DNA of 19,082 bases. Source: JBOGZI01 sp050697275 (lineage in GTDB: Bacteria > Actinomycetota > Thermoleophilia > Solirubrobacterales > 70-9). This document shows, piece after piece, positions 1 through 7,332 of the stretch (position 1 is the stretch's first letter; every line of letters begins with the position of its first letter). Made by a program: the position numbers and the translations under genes. The stretch is from contig JBOGZI010000158.1 of NCBI GenBank assembly GCA_050697275.1, positions 1 through 19,082 on the forward strand, given 5' to 3'. The notes below the pieces were generated by a model. That model did no database searches. It worked only from the letters and a program-made list of their open reading frames with translations, and was not told where the DNA came from.

Positions 1-146
1 CCGCAGAGCCGCAGCGCATCCGAGGCGCTGGGCGCCGCCAGCGCCCGGTAGCGATCGGCGGCGAGGTGGTCGCAGAGCAGCTCGCGGGTGGGATCGTCGT
101 CCTCGCAGACCACCAGCGTCGCCAGCTCTTCGACTCGGGGGAGCAC
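1..146 (-). CDS. Response regulator receiver domain, N-terminal part (runs off left edge)
   Basis: Reading the minus strand from a GTG at 146 gives about 48 residues before the window ends, with the pattern LVVCEDDDPTRELLCDHL. A short beta strand followed by an acidic EDDD cluster and an amphipathic helix is the start of a CheY-like receiver domain; the acidic cluster would be the metal-binding pocket. The phosphoacceptor Asp and any output domain lie outside the window. The gene follows the PP2C phosphatase by about 60 bases on the same strand, so the two probably share a transcript and a signalling pathway. The start is uncertain: no convincing ribosome site precedes GTG 146, and a second in-frame GTG sits just before VCEDDD. 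Confidence 0.75.
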   Translation of the reverse strand, partial: MLPRVEELATLVVCEDDDPTRELLCDHLAADRYRALAAPSASDALRLC

Positions 147-206
147 GCGGAGGTGAGGCTGTCGCGGCTCAAACTCTCCCCCGCGCTCGGCCGGGGATCG
201 GGGGCG

Positions 207-2381
207 CTACCCGCTGCGGCGGACCACCAGCAGGGCGACGTCGTCGGGCAGGTGCTCGGCGTCCACCGCGCGGGCGATCGCGTCGACGATCGAGTCGGGA
301 TCGTCCGGGGCGGCGGCGAAGACCTCCTTCAGCCAGTCGACCCCGACCTGGAGGTCGAGCTGGCGGCGCTCGATCAGCCCGTCGGTGTAGAGCAGCAGCG
401 CGCTGCCGGGCGGCAGGGTGGTCTCGTTCGCCACGAAGCGCGAGTCGACCAGGGGGCCGAGCGGGGGCGAGCCCTCGCCGGCGAGCTCGGCGACCTCCCC
501 GTCCGGGGTCCGCACCAGCCCGGGCGGGTGCCCCGCCCGGACGTAGCGGGCGCGGCCGCTGACGGGGTCGAGGCTGAGCTCGAACAGGGTCGCCATCTGG
601 GCGGGGTCGGACGTCTTCATCAGGCGGTCGAGGCCGGCGACCGCCTCCTCGACCGGACGCCCGTCGACCACGTAGGCGCGCAGCGCCATCGCCAGGCGAC
701 CCATCACCGCCGCCGCGTGCACCCCGCGCCCCGCGACGTCACCGATCACCACGTCGAGCCGTTCGGGGCCGGACTCGATCAGGTCGAACCAGTCGCCGCC
801 GACCTCGAGGCCCGCCTCGGCGGGCAGGTAGCGGGCGGCGAGCTCCACGCCCTCCACCTCGGGAAGGTCCCCGGGCAGCAGGGCCCGCTGCAGGGTGACC
901 GCCGTCTCGTGCTCGCGGTGGTAGAGCGCCGAGGTGTCCATCGCCAGGGCCGCCCGGCGGGCGAGGTCCTGGGCGAGCTCCAGGTCCTCGCGGGAGAAGA
1001 GGCGCTCGGGATCGGAGGAGGCGAAGGTGATCGCTCCCAGCGAGCGACCCCGCACGATCAGCGGCACGATCACCGCCGAGCTCAGCCCCAGCTCACGCAT
1101 GATCGCCAGGTGCTCCTCGCTGCGGGCCACCTCGCGCAGGACGCCCTCGTCGATCCGCTCGTACAGCTCGGGCTCGCCGCTCCGGATCACCTGGGCCAGG
1201 CCCCTGGGGGCCTCGGGGTCCGGCGGGAACCGCCGGCGAAACTCCTTCGCCAGCTCGGCCTTGCTGCGGTCGACGTGCTCGATCACGAGGTTCTCCACCG
1301 AGCCGTCCGGCTGCGCGATGTCGACCGAGCACCAGTCGCTCATCAGTCGCACGGACACCTCGGCGAGCCGCTCGAGGGTACGCTCCAGGTCGAGCTGCTC
1401 GTTGAGGATCTGGCTCGCGTTCGCGAGGAAGGAGAGTCGCTCGGCTGCCCGCCGCTCCGCCTCGTAGATCCGCGCCCGCTCCAGCGTGTTCGCGGCCTGC
1501 TGGACGATCGCGATGGCGAACGCCTTCTCCTCGTCGCTGAACTGGCGCGGCTCTGTGAAGCTGAAGCTGACGGCGCCGAGGGCCCTTCCCTCGGCGACCA
1601 GGGGCAGCACCGCGAGAGCGTCGAACTGGAGCCGCTCCTCCGCCACGGCGGGAAAGCGCTCCTTCAGGTCCTCGGGGGTCCGGCTCCAGATCGAGGTCAG
1701 CTCCCTGATCGCGGCGCACACCGGAAGCTCAGCCTCGAGGGGGAAGCTCTGCCACTCATCCACCACCTCGGGGCTGTGGCCGGTCTCGTCGGCGAGCACG
1801 ACCCGCTCGCCCGCGGGGTCGAGCATCCCGATCGTCGCCGTGTCCGCGCCGACGGCGCTCGGGCCGTACGAGAGCAGCACCCGGAGCGCCTCCTCCGGCT
1901 CGGCCTGTCGCGCCAGCGCGCTGGTCAGCTGCTGCAGGCGCGCGGCGCGCTCCCGCCTCGCGATCCGCTCGGACATGTCGCGGGCGACCACCGAGGCGCC
2001 GACGATCTCGCCCCCATCGCTGATCGGCGAGACCGCGAGCGAGATCGGGACCTTGCGGCCGTCCTTCCTCTCCCGTTCGGTCTCGTAGTGTTCGATCCGA
2101 TCGCCGTCGAGGACGCGGGCGAGGATCTCCTTCTCCTCTCCGGCGCGGTCCTCGGGGATGATCAGGGTGATCGGCTCGCCGATCGCCTCCTCGGCGCTGT
2201 AGCCGTAGAGCCGCTCGGCGGCGGGGTTCCAGGTGGTGATCACGCCGCGGGTGTCCTTGCTCAGGAACGCGTCCTCGGACGACTCGACGAGCGCCTCGAA
2301 ATGGGCGCCGCGCCGGGCGTCCTCGGCAGCGGCCTCGGTGACCCCCGCGTCGGGCTCGATGGGCGGCTCGACGATGTGCAT
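207..2381 (-). CDS. PAS-GAF-GAF-PP2C (SpoIIE/RsbU-type) serine phosphatase, 724 aa
   Basis: This is a cytosolic signal-dependent protein phosphatase of the RsbU/SpoIIE group, which usually dephosphorylates an anti-anti-sigma factor to control an alternative sigma factor. Domains in order: PAS about 25-140 (WNPAAERLYGYSAEE at 51-65, typical of PAS), GAF about 150-305, a second GAF about 318-485, and PP2C about 490-722. Metal-binding motifs are intact: GGDWFD at 528-533, GDVAGRG at 547-553, AGHPPG at 616-621, YTDGLIE at 665-671 and DDVALLV at 713-719. No membrane segment or kinase domain is present. The ATG at 2381 is chosen because GGAGAGGGAGA immediately precedes it; the reading frame stays open to 3020, but that extension is low-complexity Arg/Ala/Gly sequence that overlaps the DUF192 gene. 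The partner protein it acts on is not in the window. Confidence 0.93.
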   Translation of the reverse strand: MHIVEPPIEPDAGVTEAAAEDARRGAHFEALVESSEDAFLSKDTRGVITTWNPAAERLYGYSAEEAIGEPITLIIPEDRAGEEKEILARVLDGDRIEHYETERERKDGRKVPISLAVSPISDGGEIVGASVVARDMSERIARRERAARLQQLTSALARQAEPEEALRVLLSYGPSAVGADTATIGMLDPAGERVVLADETGHSPEVVDEWQSFPLEAELPVCAAIRELTSIWSRTPEDLKERFPAVAEERLQFDALAVLPLVAEGRALGAVSFSFTEPRQFSDEEKAFAIAIVQQAANTLERARIYEAERRAAERLSFLANASQILNEQLDLERTLERLAEVSVRLMSDWCSVDIAQPDGSVENLVIEHVDRSKAELAKEFRRRFPPDPEAPRGLAQVIRSGEPELYERIDEGVLREVARSEEHLAIMRELGLSSAVIVPLIVRGRSLGAITFASSDPERLFSREDLELAQDLARRAALAMDTSALYHREHETAVTLQRALLPGDLPEVEGVELAARYLPAEAGLEVGGDWFDLIESGPERLDVVIGDVAGRGVHAAAVMGRLAMALRAYVVDGRPVEEAVAGLDRLMKTSDPAQMATLFELSLDPVSGRARYVRAGHPPGLVRTPDGEVAELAGEGSPPLGPLVDSRFVANETTLPPGSALLLYTDGLIERRQLDLQVGVDWLKEVFAAAPDDPDSIVDAIARAVDAEHLPDDVALLVVRRSG

Positions 2382-2449
2382 TCTCCCTCTCCTGCATGGT
2401 CGCAGAGCGGCGCGTCCCGGTGAGCAGTTCCGCGCGCCCCCGGCCGACC

Positions 2450-2773
2450 TCAGGGCGAGGGAAGCTCGAGCACGGACGAGGCGCCCCCGGAGCGCGCCAA
2501 GCGCCGCGGCGGGACCGACCGTCGCAGCTCGATCACCCGTCCGGCCTGATCGAGAAAGACGAGATCGAGCCGGAAGCGCATGCCGAGGGTGTGGACGCTG
2601 CAGCAATCGGGGATCAGCAGGCCCTCGCCGGCCTCGGCTCGGTCGAGCAGCGCAAGGCCGAGCAGCCGGGCCCGCCGGGTGGTCGCGACGGGCACGAGGA
2701 AACCCAGGATCTGCTCGCGCGGCAGCCCCGCGAAGCGCTCCGGCTCTGGTCCTCTGGCGGCCTGCATCCCCAC
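2450..2773 (-). CDS. DUF192 family protein, 107 aa
   Basis: The core GLLIPDCCSVHTLGMRF at 51-67 followed by RLDLVFLDQAGRVI matches the DUF192 signature (GEGLL, CxSVHTxGMxFPIDVVFLD). The family is small, of unknown biochemical function, and often sits near secretion or pilus genes in actinobacteria. The protein is close to the usual domain length of about 110 residues and shows no signal peptide. The proposed start is GTG 2773, two codons before an ATG; no clear ribosome site separates the two. It lies 68 bases upstream of the phosphatase on the same strand. The tail after residue 90 is shorter and less typical than in many relatives. Family assignment is firm, function is not known. Confidence 0.85.
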   Translation of the reverse strand: MGMQAARGPEPERFAGLPREQILGFLVPVATTRRARLLGLALLDRAEAGEGLLIPDCCSVHTLGMRFRLDLVFLDQAGRVIELRRSVPPRRLARSGGASSVLELPSP

Positions 2774-3098
2774 GGCCTGAGGCGCGGCCCGGGCGGGTTC
2801 GCCCCCGCCCCGCCTCCGGTAAGGCGGACCCGGGCCGCTGCTTCTCGGCCTGTTCGGGGCCCCTCCACTTCGGAGCGCAGGGCGAAGCCGGCCCTATCAG
2901 CCGGCCGATCACGGAGCGCAATCGTCTGTGCGAAGGGGCAGATCCCTTCCGATGCAAACCCTTGTTCAGCCGGGGCCCCAAGCTGGAACTCGCTCCCGCC
3001 ATGCGCCAAGATGCGGCCACCGCTTCACCTCATTGAACGGGCTGCTCCCTGCAGAGCGCCCTCGCACCATCTGGGAGGACGGGGCGGCAGAGGAACCA
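2774..3098. other. Non-coding region between divergent genes
   Basis: About 325 bases separate the DUF192 gene (minus) from the acidic orphan gene (plus). No open frame here resembles a protein. It contains the nested inverted repeat at 2784-2838, a short hairpin GAAGGG/CCCTTC near 2931-2949, and a bulged inverted repeat GTTCAGC (2964-2970) with GCTGGAAC (2982-2989). It presumably carries promoters for both flanking genes, but I could not identify convincing -35/-10 pairs. Confidence 0.6.
2784..2838. repeat. Nested inverted repeat able to fold as a three-way junction
   Basis: A perfect 10-base arm GCGGCCCGGG (2784-2793) pairs with CCCGGGCCGC (2829-2838). Between the arms are two smaller hairpins: CGGG (2794-2797) with CCCG (2804-2807), and CCGCC (2810-2814) with GGCGG (2823-2827), loop TCCGGTAA. 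All three stems are compatible, giving a compact cruciform or three-stem RNA. It lies just upstream of the DUF192 start, so if transcribed on the minus strand it would be in that gene's leader. There is no following U-run, so it is not a standard intrinsic terminator in either direction. It does not match any RNA family I can recognise. Confidence 0.5.
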
Positions 3099-3575
3099 GT
3101 GGACGAGACAGCACGCAGAGGAAACTACGAATCGGGCTCCGACTACGTGCTCGAGTACGGAGAGCTCCGCTTCTCCTTCAACGAGCGCGACTTCGCCCAG
3201 CGGGTCGAGCAGGCGGCCGTCAAGCTCGACTTCGTGCGCCAGGGTCTCGACGAGCACGAGCTCGAGGACCTGCTCGAGCTGGCCGTGAACGGAGAGATCC
3301 GGGAGCCGTGCTCCCCCCTCGGCGAGCACGTCAACGAGAACTGGGAGGACCTGGTCGGCCCCTCCAACAAGAGCCTCGTCCACTGGGTGCGACGGTTGGT
3401 GTTCCGCGGCGCCTGGCTCGACCAGCGGGTGAAGGAGGGTGAGCTCGACATCGTCTTCGACGAGGGCACGCAGACCTTCGGCTACGTGCAGCCGGAGCGC
3501 GACTCCGAGCTGATCGAGCTCTCCGCCGAGCCCTCCTGGGCCGCGATCTCCTACGGCGGCCGCGACCGGGCGTAG
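3099..3575 (+). CDS. Acidic protein of unknown function, 158 aa
   Basis: I do not recognise this family. The start GTG 3099 is chosen because AGAGGA lies six bases upstream; the frame is open further back but that part is Arg/Pro-rich and unlike a protein. The product is strongly acidic, with clusters such as DEHELEDLLELAVNGE at 51-66, and is predicted to mix helices (30-66, 90-112) with strands in the C-terminal half (DIVFDEG, TFGYVQPE). No signal peptide, membrane segment, Cys cluster or nucleotide-binding motif is visible. Codon use looks like the neighbours. It stands alone between a divergent DUF192 gene and the downstream FkbM gene 53 bases away, and could be cotranscribed with the latter. 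Confidence 0.7.
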   Translation: MDETARRGNYESGSDYVLEYGELRFSFNERDFAQRVEQAAVKLDFVRQGLDEHELEDLLELAVNGEIREPCSPLGEHVNENWEDLVGPSNKSLVHWVRRLVFRGAWLDQRVKEGELDIVFDEGTQTFGYVQPERDSELIELSAEPSWAAISYGGRDRA

Positions 3576-3628
3576 GCAGGACCCGCCGGTCTTCGGCTAC
3601 CCGCCACTGGCTGAGATGATGCCGTGGG

Positions 3629-4594
3629 TTGACGGTTGAGGGAGCGAACACAGCTCGCAATCCCCTCCTGAGGGCGGCGCAGGCGATCAAGCGGATCGGC
3701 CCGATCTGGCGGCGGACGCCGCGGCGCTTCTTCCTGCTCTCGCAGCATCGCCGGCTCAGGAAGCGGATCTCGTTTCGGCGGCGCGGGTTCCACTGGACCG
3801 GATTCGCCTGGGACTCGCACGTGACCTGGTCCATCTATGCCCACGGGGACTACCAGGGTGAGGAGAGGCGGGCGGTCGTCCGGTGGCTGCGGCGAAACGG
3901 CTATCTCACCGAAGGCCGGGACCTCGTCGTCGAGGTGGGCGCGAACATCGGCACCACCTCTCTGCCGCTGGCGCGGGACGACGGCTGCCGCGTCCTCGCG
4001 ATCGAGCCGGATCCCGACAACTTCGAGTTGCTGCAGGCGAACGTGAGGAGGAACGGGCTCGAGGACCGAATCGCCTGCGAGCGCGCGGCGGTGGCCGGGC
4101 GGAGCGGAGCTGCAACGCTGGTGGTCCCGGCGGAGGCCAGCGGCGGCGCGCAGATCCTCCGATCTGGTGGAGGGCCTCCGCGGTTCGGAGGCGACTTATC
4201 CGGTGAGATCCGCGGCTTCGCCAGGACCCGCACCGCTCCGCTCTCGGAGCTGCTGCGCGAGAGGGCGATCGATCCGACGACCATCGCCTTCGTCTGGTCG
4301 GACGCGCAGGGATCGGATGGCTACGTGATCTCCACCGCTCCCGAGCTCTGGGCGGCGGGAGTGCCGCTCTACATGGAGCTCTGGCCGGCGGGGATGGCGC
4401 AGCAGGGCTGCGCCGATGCGGTCCGGGCGGCGCAGCGGTATGGGTTCCGCGCCTTCATCGAGTGCGGCAAGCTGATCGCGCGGGAGGTGCCTGTCGCCCA
4501 GCCGATCACCGAGCTGCGCCGCCTCGCCGATTCGCTCCAGGGCAATGACCAGACCGATGTCCTGCTCATCCCCGAGCGCGGCTCGCCCGGATGA
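3629..4594 (+). CDS. FkbM family SAM-dependent methyltransferase, 321 aa
   Basis: The SAM-binding motif I VVEVGANIGTT spans 100-110, motif II AIEPDPDNFELLQANV follows at 124-139, and a FkbM-like DAQGSD at 225-230 replaces the usual D-x-EG-x-E. FkbM enzymes O-methylate sugars or polyketides; in a glycan locus the likely target is a hydroxyl of a glycan or sugar intermediate. A basic N-terminal region (about 20-52, many Arg/Lys) precedes the domain and might associate with membrane or polyanionic glycan. TTG 3629 is the only in-frame start near the frame opening and has no strong ribosome site, so the start is uncertain. Its TGA overlaps the ATG of the next gene (ATGA), indicating coupled translation with the epimerase gene. 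Confidence 0.88.
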   Translation: MTVEGANTARNPLLRAAQAIKRIGPIWRRTPRRFFLLSQHRRLRKRISFRRRGFHWTGFAWDSHVTWSIYAHGDYQGEERRAVVRWLRRNGYLTEGRDLVVEVGANIGTTSLPLARDDGCRVLAIEPDPDNFELLQANVRRNGLEDRIACERAAVAGRSGAATLVVPAEASGGAQILRSGGGPPRFGGDLSGEIRGFARTRTAPLSELLRERAIDPTTIAFVWSDAQGSDGYVISTAPELWAAGVPLYMELWPAGMAQQGCADAVRAAQRYGFRAFIECGKLIAREVPVAQPITELRRLADSLQGNDQTDVLLIPERGSPG

Positions 4595-5586
4595 GGGAAG
4601 CCGCTGGGCAAGGGCATTCACCCTGGAGCGGCCGCCGCGTGCTGGTGACAGGAGCCGGAGGATTCATCGGCGGCCATCTCGCAAGGCAACTGGTCGCGCT
4701 GGGGGCAGACGTGCGGGCGGTGGACGTGAAGCCCCTGGAGGACTGGCATCAGTCCTCAGGCGACGCAGAGAACGTGATCGGAGATCTCCGCGCGGAGGGC
4801 ACCGCCGCCGCCGCGGTGGCCGGCGTGGACGATGTCTTTCACCTCGCCGCCGACATGGGCGGGATCGGCTACATCTCGCAGCACAAGTGGGACTGCATGC
4901 TCTCCGTGCTGTTGGACGGCACGGTTCTGCGCGCCGCGGTCGAGGCCGGAGTCCAGCGCTTCGTGTTCGCGTCGTCCGCGTGCGTGTATCCGCAGGGAAA
5001 GCAGGTCGACGGTTCGGCCCCGCTGAAGGAGGGCGATGCCTATCCGGCCGACCCGGAGGACGGCTACGGCTGGGCGAAGCTCTTCTCCGAGCGGCTCTGC
5101 GCGCACGCCGAGGCCGAGACCCCGATCGGCACCAGGGTCGCGCGGCTGCACAACGTCTATGGCCCCAACGGCGAGTTCCGGGGAGGGCGGGAGAAGGCGC
5201 CGGCCGCGCTCTGCCGCAAGGTGGTCGAGTTCCAGCTCGGCACGAGCGACGCGATCGAGGTCTGGGGAGACGGCGGGCAGGAGCGCACCTTCCTGTACGT
5301 GGACGACGCGACGGACGGGTTGATCAAGTTGCTCGAGAGCGACGTGTCGAGTCCACTCAACCTCGGCTCGGAGGAGCGGGTCACGATCAGCGGCCTCCTC
5401 GACCTGATCGAGGAGGTCGCCGGCACAAGCGCGCCGCGTCGCTTCGATCCGGCGCGCCCGACCGGCGTTCCCTCGCGAGCAAGCGACAACGCCAAGGTTC
5501 GCGCCGCGCTGGGGTGGGAGCCGGCGGTGGATCTCCGCACCGGGATCGAGCGCCTCTACCGCTGGATCGCGGAGCAGCTCCGCTGA
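4591..5586 (+). CDS. GDP-mannose 3,5-epimerase-like short-chain dehydrogenase/epimerase, 331 aa
   Basis: An extended SDR enzyme with NAD-binding GAGGFIG at 21-27. The body closely follows GDP-mannose 3,5-epimerase, the enzyme converting GDP-D-mannose to GDP-L-galactose (and GDP-L-gulose): ADMGGIGYI at 87-95, ASSACVYP at 127-134, YGWAK at 159-163, HNVYGPNGEFRGGREKAPAA spanning 187-206, WGDGGQERTF at 225-234 and SRASDN at 295-300. The residues equivalent to the plant catalytic set are all present: Cys131, Tyr159, Lys163 and Lys202. Length is near normal for the family minus the plant N-terminal extension. Translation is coupled to the FkbM gene by an ATGA overlap, and the GT10 gene starts four bases after its stop. 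The substrate is inferred from motif similarity; a related epimerase/dehydratase acting on another NDP-sugar remains possible. Confidence 0.85.
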   Translation: MREAAGQGHSPWSGRRVLVTGAGGFIGGHLARQLVALGADVRAVDVKPLEDWHQSSGDAENVIGDLRAEGTAAAAVAGVDDVFHLAADMGGIGYISQHKWDCMLSVLLDGTVLRAAVEAGVQRFVFASSACVYPQGKQVDGSAPLKEGDAYPADPEDGYGWAKLFSERLCAHAEAETPIGTRVARLHNVYGPNGEFRGGREKAPAALCRKVVEFQLGTSDAIEVWGDGGQERTFLYVDDATDGLIKLLESDVSSPLNLGSEERVTISGLLDLIEEVAGTSAPRRFDPARPTGVPSRASDNAKVRAALGWEPAVDLRTGIERLYRWIAEQLR

Positions 5587-5590
5587 GGCG

Positions 5591-6559
5591 ATGGCGAGCG
5601 CGTCCTGGCGCGACAGATGGCGGATGCTCGGCGAGCGAACCGGCTCAGCGCTCCTGCAGCGCGGCCTGCTTCCCGCGCGGACGGCGCGTCCGCACGAGCG
5701 CACCCTGGTCCTCTTCTACAACACGATGTTCGGCGCCGCGATCGCACCTCCGGCGCAGGGACTGCCTCACGGCTTCGAGCTGACCACGGACCTGCGCCGC
5801 TTCGGGGAGGCGCGGGCGGTCGTCTTTCACATCCCCTCCCTCGGGCGAATCGAGCGACTGCGCAAACCCGCCCACCAGCTCTGGGTGGCCTGGTGGATGG
5901 AGTGCGAGCAGCACTTCCCGCCGCTGAACGATCCGGAGTTCATGGGCCGCTTCGACCTGACCATGTCGCACCGGCTCGATGCGGACGTCCCGATGCCCTA
6001 CCTGGGCGCCCTCGACGAGTCCCAGCTGAGAGCTCCGCCGCGACCGAAGCGAGGGCTGGCCGCGCTGTTCATGAGCGGTGACAGGGAGACCAGCGGGCGA
6101 ACCGCCTACGCCGCCGAGCTGATGCGGCACATGGATGTCCACTCCTACGGGCGCGTCCTCCGCAACCGGCGCCTCGACGAGGACCGGGGCCGCCAGACGA
6201 AGCTCGACACCGTCTCGCGGTACAGGTTCACGCTGGCGTTCGAGAACGCGATCGCCGAGGACTACGTCACCGAGAAGCTCTACGACCCCCTGCTCGCGGG
6301 GTCGGTGCCGGTCTACCTGGGCGCTCCCAACGTCGAGCGCCTCGCCCCATCGCCGGAGTCGTACATCGACGTCCGCGACTACGCGAGCCCGGGAGAGCTG
6401 GCGGATCGCCTGCTCGCCCTCGCTTCCAACGAGGCCGCCTACGATCGCCACCTCGCCTGGAAGGGGCGGCCATTCGCGCCCGGCTTCCAGGCGCTGCTCG
6501 ACGGGCAGCGCACCGATGCCATCGTGCGCCTCTGCGCGGCGCTCCGCGAGCGCCTCTAG
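5591..6559 (+). CDS. GT10 (alpha-1,3-fucosyltransferase family) glycosyltransferase, 322 aa
   Basis: The family-defining motif is clear: FTLAFENAIAEDYVTEKLYD at 213-232 followed by PLLAGSVPVYLGAPN at 233-247. GT10 enzymes transfer L-fucose from GDP-L-fucose, usually in alpha-1,3 or 1,4 linkage, and work as inverting GT-B enzymes. The N-terminal acceptor-binding half contains HQLWVAWWMECEQHF at 95-109, resembling the conserved Trp/Glu stretch that precedes the acceptor loop. No membrane anchor is seen, so it is probably cytosolic or peripherally attached. Placed immediately after a GDP-mannose 3,5-epimerase-like gene (gap of four bases), it may use GDP-L-galactose, which is the 6-hydroxy analogue of GDP-L-fucose. 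No GDP-fucose synthesis genes occur in the window. Its TAG shares the palindrome CTAG with the stop of the convergent ABC gene. Confidence 0.9.
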   Translation: MASASWRDRWRMLGERTGSALLQRGLLPARTARPHERTLVLFYNTMFGAAIAPPAQGLPHGFELTTDLRRFGEARAVVFHIPSLGRIERLRKPAHQLWVAWWMECEQHFPPLNDPEFMGRFDLTMSHRLDADVPMPYLGALDESQLRAPPRPKRGLAALFMSGDRETSGRTAYAAELMRHMDVHSYGRVLRNRRLDEDRGRQTKLDTVSRYRFTLAFENAIAEDYVTEKLYDPLLAGSVPVYLGAPNVERLAPSPESYIDVRDYASPGELADRLLALASNEAAYDRHLAWKGRPFAPGFQALLDGQRTDAIVRLCAALRERL

Positions 6560-7332
6560 TCGGCGAAGCCGTCGAGCGAGGGCGCCTGGCCGGGTTCCGG
6601 GCTCACCCCCAGCCCGGCGGCGGCCCCGAGGTAGGAGGCTCGCACCTCTTCGAACGGGCCAAGGGCCCCCACCCTGCCGGAGTCCAGCAGCAATGCGTTG
6701 CCGCAGAGCTGCGAGAGGATCCCGTGGTCGTGGCCGGCGGCGACCACGATCCCGCCCCGTGATCGGAGCTCGGCCGCCGTCGCTCCCAACACCTCGCGGA
6801 AGCGGTGATCGAGCGCCTCGTGGACCTCGTCGAGGAGGAGGATCTCGGGGTTCGTGTGCATCGCCGTCGTGAAGCCCAAGCGAGCCCGCATCCCTTGGGA
6901 GTAGCTGGAGGCGGGGCGGTCGAACGACTCGGCGAGCAGGGTCTCACGCTCGATCTCCGGCAGCAGGGTCCGCGTCTCGGCCCGGCTGATTCCCCCCAGC
7001 ACGCCGAGCACCATCGCGTTCTCGCGCCCGGTCAGGGTGTGAATGAGGCCGGCGTCGATTGAGAGCATGGAGGCGATCCCGCCCCGCACCTCGATCGAGC
7101 CCTCGTCGGCCGGCAGAACCCCCGCGATCGCGCGCAGCAGGCTGGTCTTCCCGGCGCCGGTGGGCCCGATCAACGCCAGCCCCTCCCCGGGGCCAACCTC
7201 GAGGTCGACTCCGCGCAGGCCCCAAGTCTCGGTGACGCGCGACGCCAGGCGGGCGCGGAAGGGCGTGATCACCCGCCTCTGGCGGTCGAACTGGAAGCGG
7301 ACTCCAAGGTCCCGGGCCCGGATCGTCGCCAT
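6556..7332 (-). CDS. ABC transporter ATP-binding protein, polysaccharide export type (Wzt/TagH-like), 258 aa
   Basis: Walker A GPTGAGKT is at 56-63, the signature YSQGMRARLGF at 144-154, Walker B ILLLDEV at 164-170 and the H-loop His at 201. The N-terminal extension with TETWGLRGVDLEV before the P-loop and the motif LTGRENAMVLG at 100-110 are characteristic of Wzt/TagH-type ATPases that power export of lipid-linked glycans. It lacks the C-terminal carbohydrate-binding domain of O9a-type Wzt, so length-sensing of a capped chain is not expected. The ATG overlaps the permease TGA (TGATG), so the two are translated together. The reading frame is open further upstream but that part lies inside the permease gene. 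Confidence 0.92.
   Translation of the reverse strand: MATIRARDLGVRFQFDRQRRVITPFRARLASRVTETWGLRGVDLEVGPGEGLALIGPTGAGKTSLLRAIAGVLPADEGSIEVRGGIASMLSIDAGLIHTLTGRENAMVLGVLGGISRAETRTLLPEIERETLLAESFDRPASSYSQGMRARLGFTTAMHTNPEILLLDEVHEALDHRFREVLGATAAELRSRGGIVVAAGHDHGILSQLCGNALLLDSGRVGALGPFEEVRASYLGAAAGLGVSPEPGQAPSLDGFAD

Noticed and set aside
66..2423. 785-codon open frame on the plus strand opposite the phosphatase
   Set aside because: It is the antisense shadow of the PAS-GAF-PP2C gene, low in recognisable motifs and rich in Arg, Gly, Leu and Asp, as expected from very high GC.
2793..2809. T-arm-like sequence GCGGGTTCGCC suggesting a tRNA
   Set aside because: The stem and 7-base loop do not close properly and no acceptor, D or anticodon arm can be built around it.
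2382..3020. N-terminal extension of the phosphatase frame to 3020
   Set aside because: The added 213 residues are Arg/Ala/Gly-rich without domains and overlap the DUF192 gene; a strong ribosome site precedes ATG 2381.
3576..3628. Possible terminator between the acidic protein gene and the FkbM gene
   Set aside because: Short GC complementarities exist but no stable hairpin with a T-run was found.
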